DNA of 24,257 nt. It comes from Acidobacteriota bacterium. GTDB lineage: Bacteria; Acidobacteriota; Terriglobia; Terriglobales; Acidobacteriaceae. Every line of letters starts with the position of its first letter. Within the stretch, counting starts at the first letter, position 1. The notes beneath the pieces were generated by a model. That model made no database searches. It had not been told where the DNA came from and saw only the letters and a list, made by a program, of their open reading frames with translations. The DNA is taken from assembly GCA_021841795.1 (NCBI GenBank), contig JAKCDN010000007.1, forward strand, positions 1 to 24,257, given 5' to 3'. The position numbers and the translations under genes were made by a program. This document shows positions 23,829 through 24,257 of this stretch, in pieces.

Positions 23829-23860
23829 ATAACAAATCCCCCAAATGGGGGATTTGTTAT
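23829..23860 (-). terminator. Intrinsic terminator after the repeat-protein gene
   Basis: A perfect 14-bp stem (23829-23842 with 23847-23860) has a 4-nt loop and a C5/G5 core. On the minus strand it is followed by TTTT within the next few bases. It lies 68 nt after the stop of the small repeat-protein gene and before the membrane-protein pair, so it separates the two transcription units. Confidence 0.88.
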
Positions 23861-23927
23861 CCAACTTTATAACCGCACCTCAGATCAACTGAGCGGGTTT
23901 GCCAAGAGCTCTGAACTTGCTCTAGCT

Positions 23928-24218
23928 TCAGAAGGAAGCAGGCGGGTTCGGGAACGGCGAGGACATATAACGGCTCGGCGGATTCGGGAACGGCGAGGAC
24001 ATATAGCGGCTCGGCGGATTCGGGAACGGCGAGGACATATAGCGGCTCGGCGGATTCGGGAACGGCGAGGACATATAGCGGCTCGGCGGATTCGGGAACG
24101 GTGAGGACATATACCGGCTCGGCGAGGAGGTATACGTGCCAGCGCTTGCTACACAAGCAGAAGCTGCAATCAGAGAGACGGCAGCAAATTTTGTAAAGAT
24201 GGACATTACGGAACGCAT
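23928..24218 (-). CDS. Small secreted tandem-repeat protein
   Basis: A 96-residue protein with a signal peptide (MRSVMSIFTKFAAVSLIAAS, likely cut after ASA near residue 26). The mature part is almost entirely five copies of a 12-residue repeat, SRYMSSPFPNPP, ending in ASF. The repeats are Ser/Pro-rich with regular Tyr and Phe, so the mature peptide is probably extended and disordered, perhaps adhesive or cell-wall bound. That is inference. AGGAG lies 7 nt before the ATG. Another minus-strand frame is also open (99 aa), but it has no signal peptide or ribosome binding site. A strong terminator follows. I know no family for it. Confidence 0.75.
   Translation of the reverse strand: MRSVMSIFTKFAAVSLIAASACVASAGTYTSSPSRYMSSPFPNPPSRYMSSPFPNPPSRYMSSPFPNPPSRYMSSPFPNPPSRYMSSPFPNPPASF
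23941..24120 (-). repeat. Five tandem 36-bp coding repeats
   Basis: Five directly adjoining 36-bp units start at 23941, 23977, 24013, 24049 and 24085. Units 2-4 are identical. Unit 1 and unit 5 each differ from them by about two bases (23946 A to G and 23970 G to A; GGCGAGG to GGTGAGG and TAGC to TACC in unit 5). A partial unit follows at 24121. The near-identity at DNA level, including silent positions, points to recent expansion or gene conversion. Copy number may vary between strains. Confidence 0.95.
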
Positions 24219-24257
24219 TCAGAAACTCCTTTGGCCTATGCGGCGTACCCGCTACTT

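Noticed and set aside
23941..24120. CRISPR array (36-bp repeats)
   Set aside because: Units are directly adjoining with no spacers and are in frame within a coding sequence. No cas genes are present.
23857..24156. 99-codon alternative frame through the 36-bp repeats
   Set aside because: A 36-bp unit keeps all frames periodic. This frame lacks a signal peptide and SD, and the 96-aa frame has both.

Overview
The window is high-GC bacterial chromosome (roughly two thirds G+C by eye). The likely source is an Acidobacteriota member of the Acidobacteriaceae/Terriglobia type. This is inferred from the gene mix: a propeller-type periplasmic sensor fused to a GGDEF domain, a DUF6526-like protein, a bacterial deoxyhypusine-synthase-like enzyme, a multihaem cytochrome c/cytochrome b pair, and secreted plant-polymer glycosidases. 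No rRNA, tRNA, CRISPR array, transposase, integrase or phage gene was seen. Codon and base use are even, apart from an AT-rich patch near 4.7-4.9 kb and a less GC-rich right end.

Layout. 0.16-3.0 kb: a secreted GH28 pectinase converges on 6-phosphogluconate dehydrogenase (gnd) across a perfect 18-bp hairpin. 3.2-5.2 kb: a polytopic membrane protein, a secreted protein of unknown function, and a small 75-aa protein with a strong promoter and a strong terminator. 5.4-8.3 kb: ribBA (riboflavin precursors) with damaged active-site motifs, a small secreted protein, and a deoxyhypusine-synthase-family enzyme (probably polyamine metabolism). 8.7-11.4 kb: a membrane-anchored 11-haem cytochrome c overlapping a cytochrome b, followed by the 5' remnant of another cytochrome c. 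11.3-15.9 kb: divergent c-di-GMP-type signalling genes, namely an EAL-HDOD protein with dead EAL motifs and a large periplasmic-sensor diguanylate cyclase with intact GGEEF and I-site. 15.9-17.4 kb: two translationally coupled minus-strand genes. 17.7-20.4 kb: a fluoride-related locus with a DUF190 protein, a QueC-like PP-loop ATPase and the fluoride channel crcB. crcB is preceded by a near-consensus promoter and what I read as a fluoride riboswitch. 20.5-24.2 kb: a Tat-exported glycosidase (DUF5060 type), two tandem paralogous membrane proteins, and a small secreted protein made mostly of five 12-residue repeats.

The most informative signals not explained by the genes are the fluoride aptamer upstream of crcB (P1, 6-bp pseudoknot, P3, inserted hairpin, competing hairpin), the truncated cytochrome gene at 11.2-11.3 kb, the altered catalytic residues in RibBA, the QueC-type zinc site in a protein much longer than QueC, and the almost identical 36-bp repeats at the right end. 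No search could be run, so family names rest on motifs read by eye.
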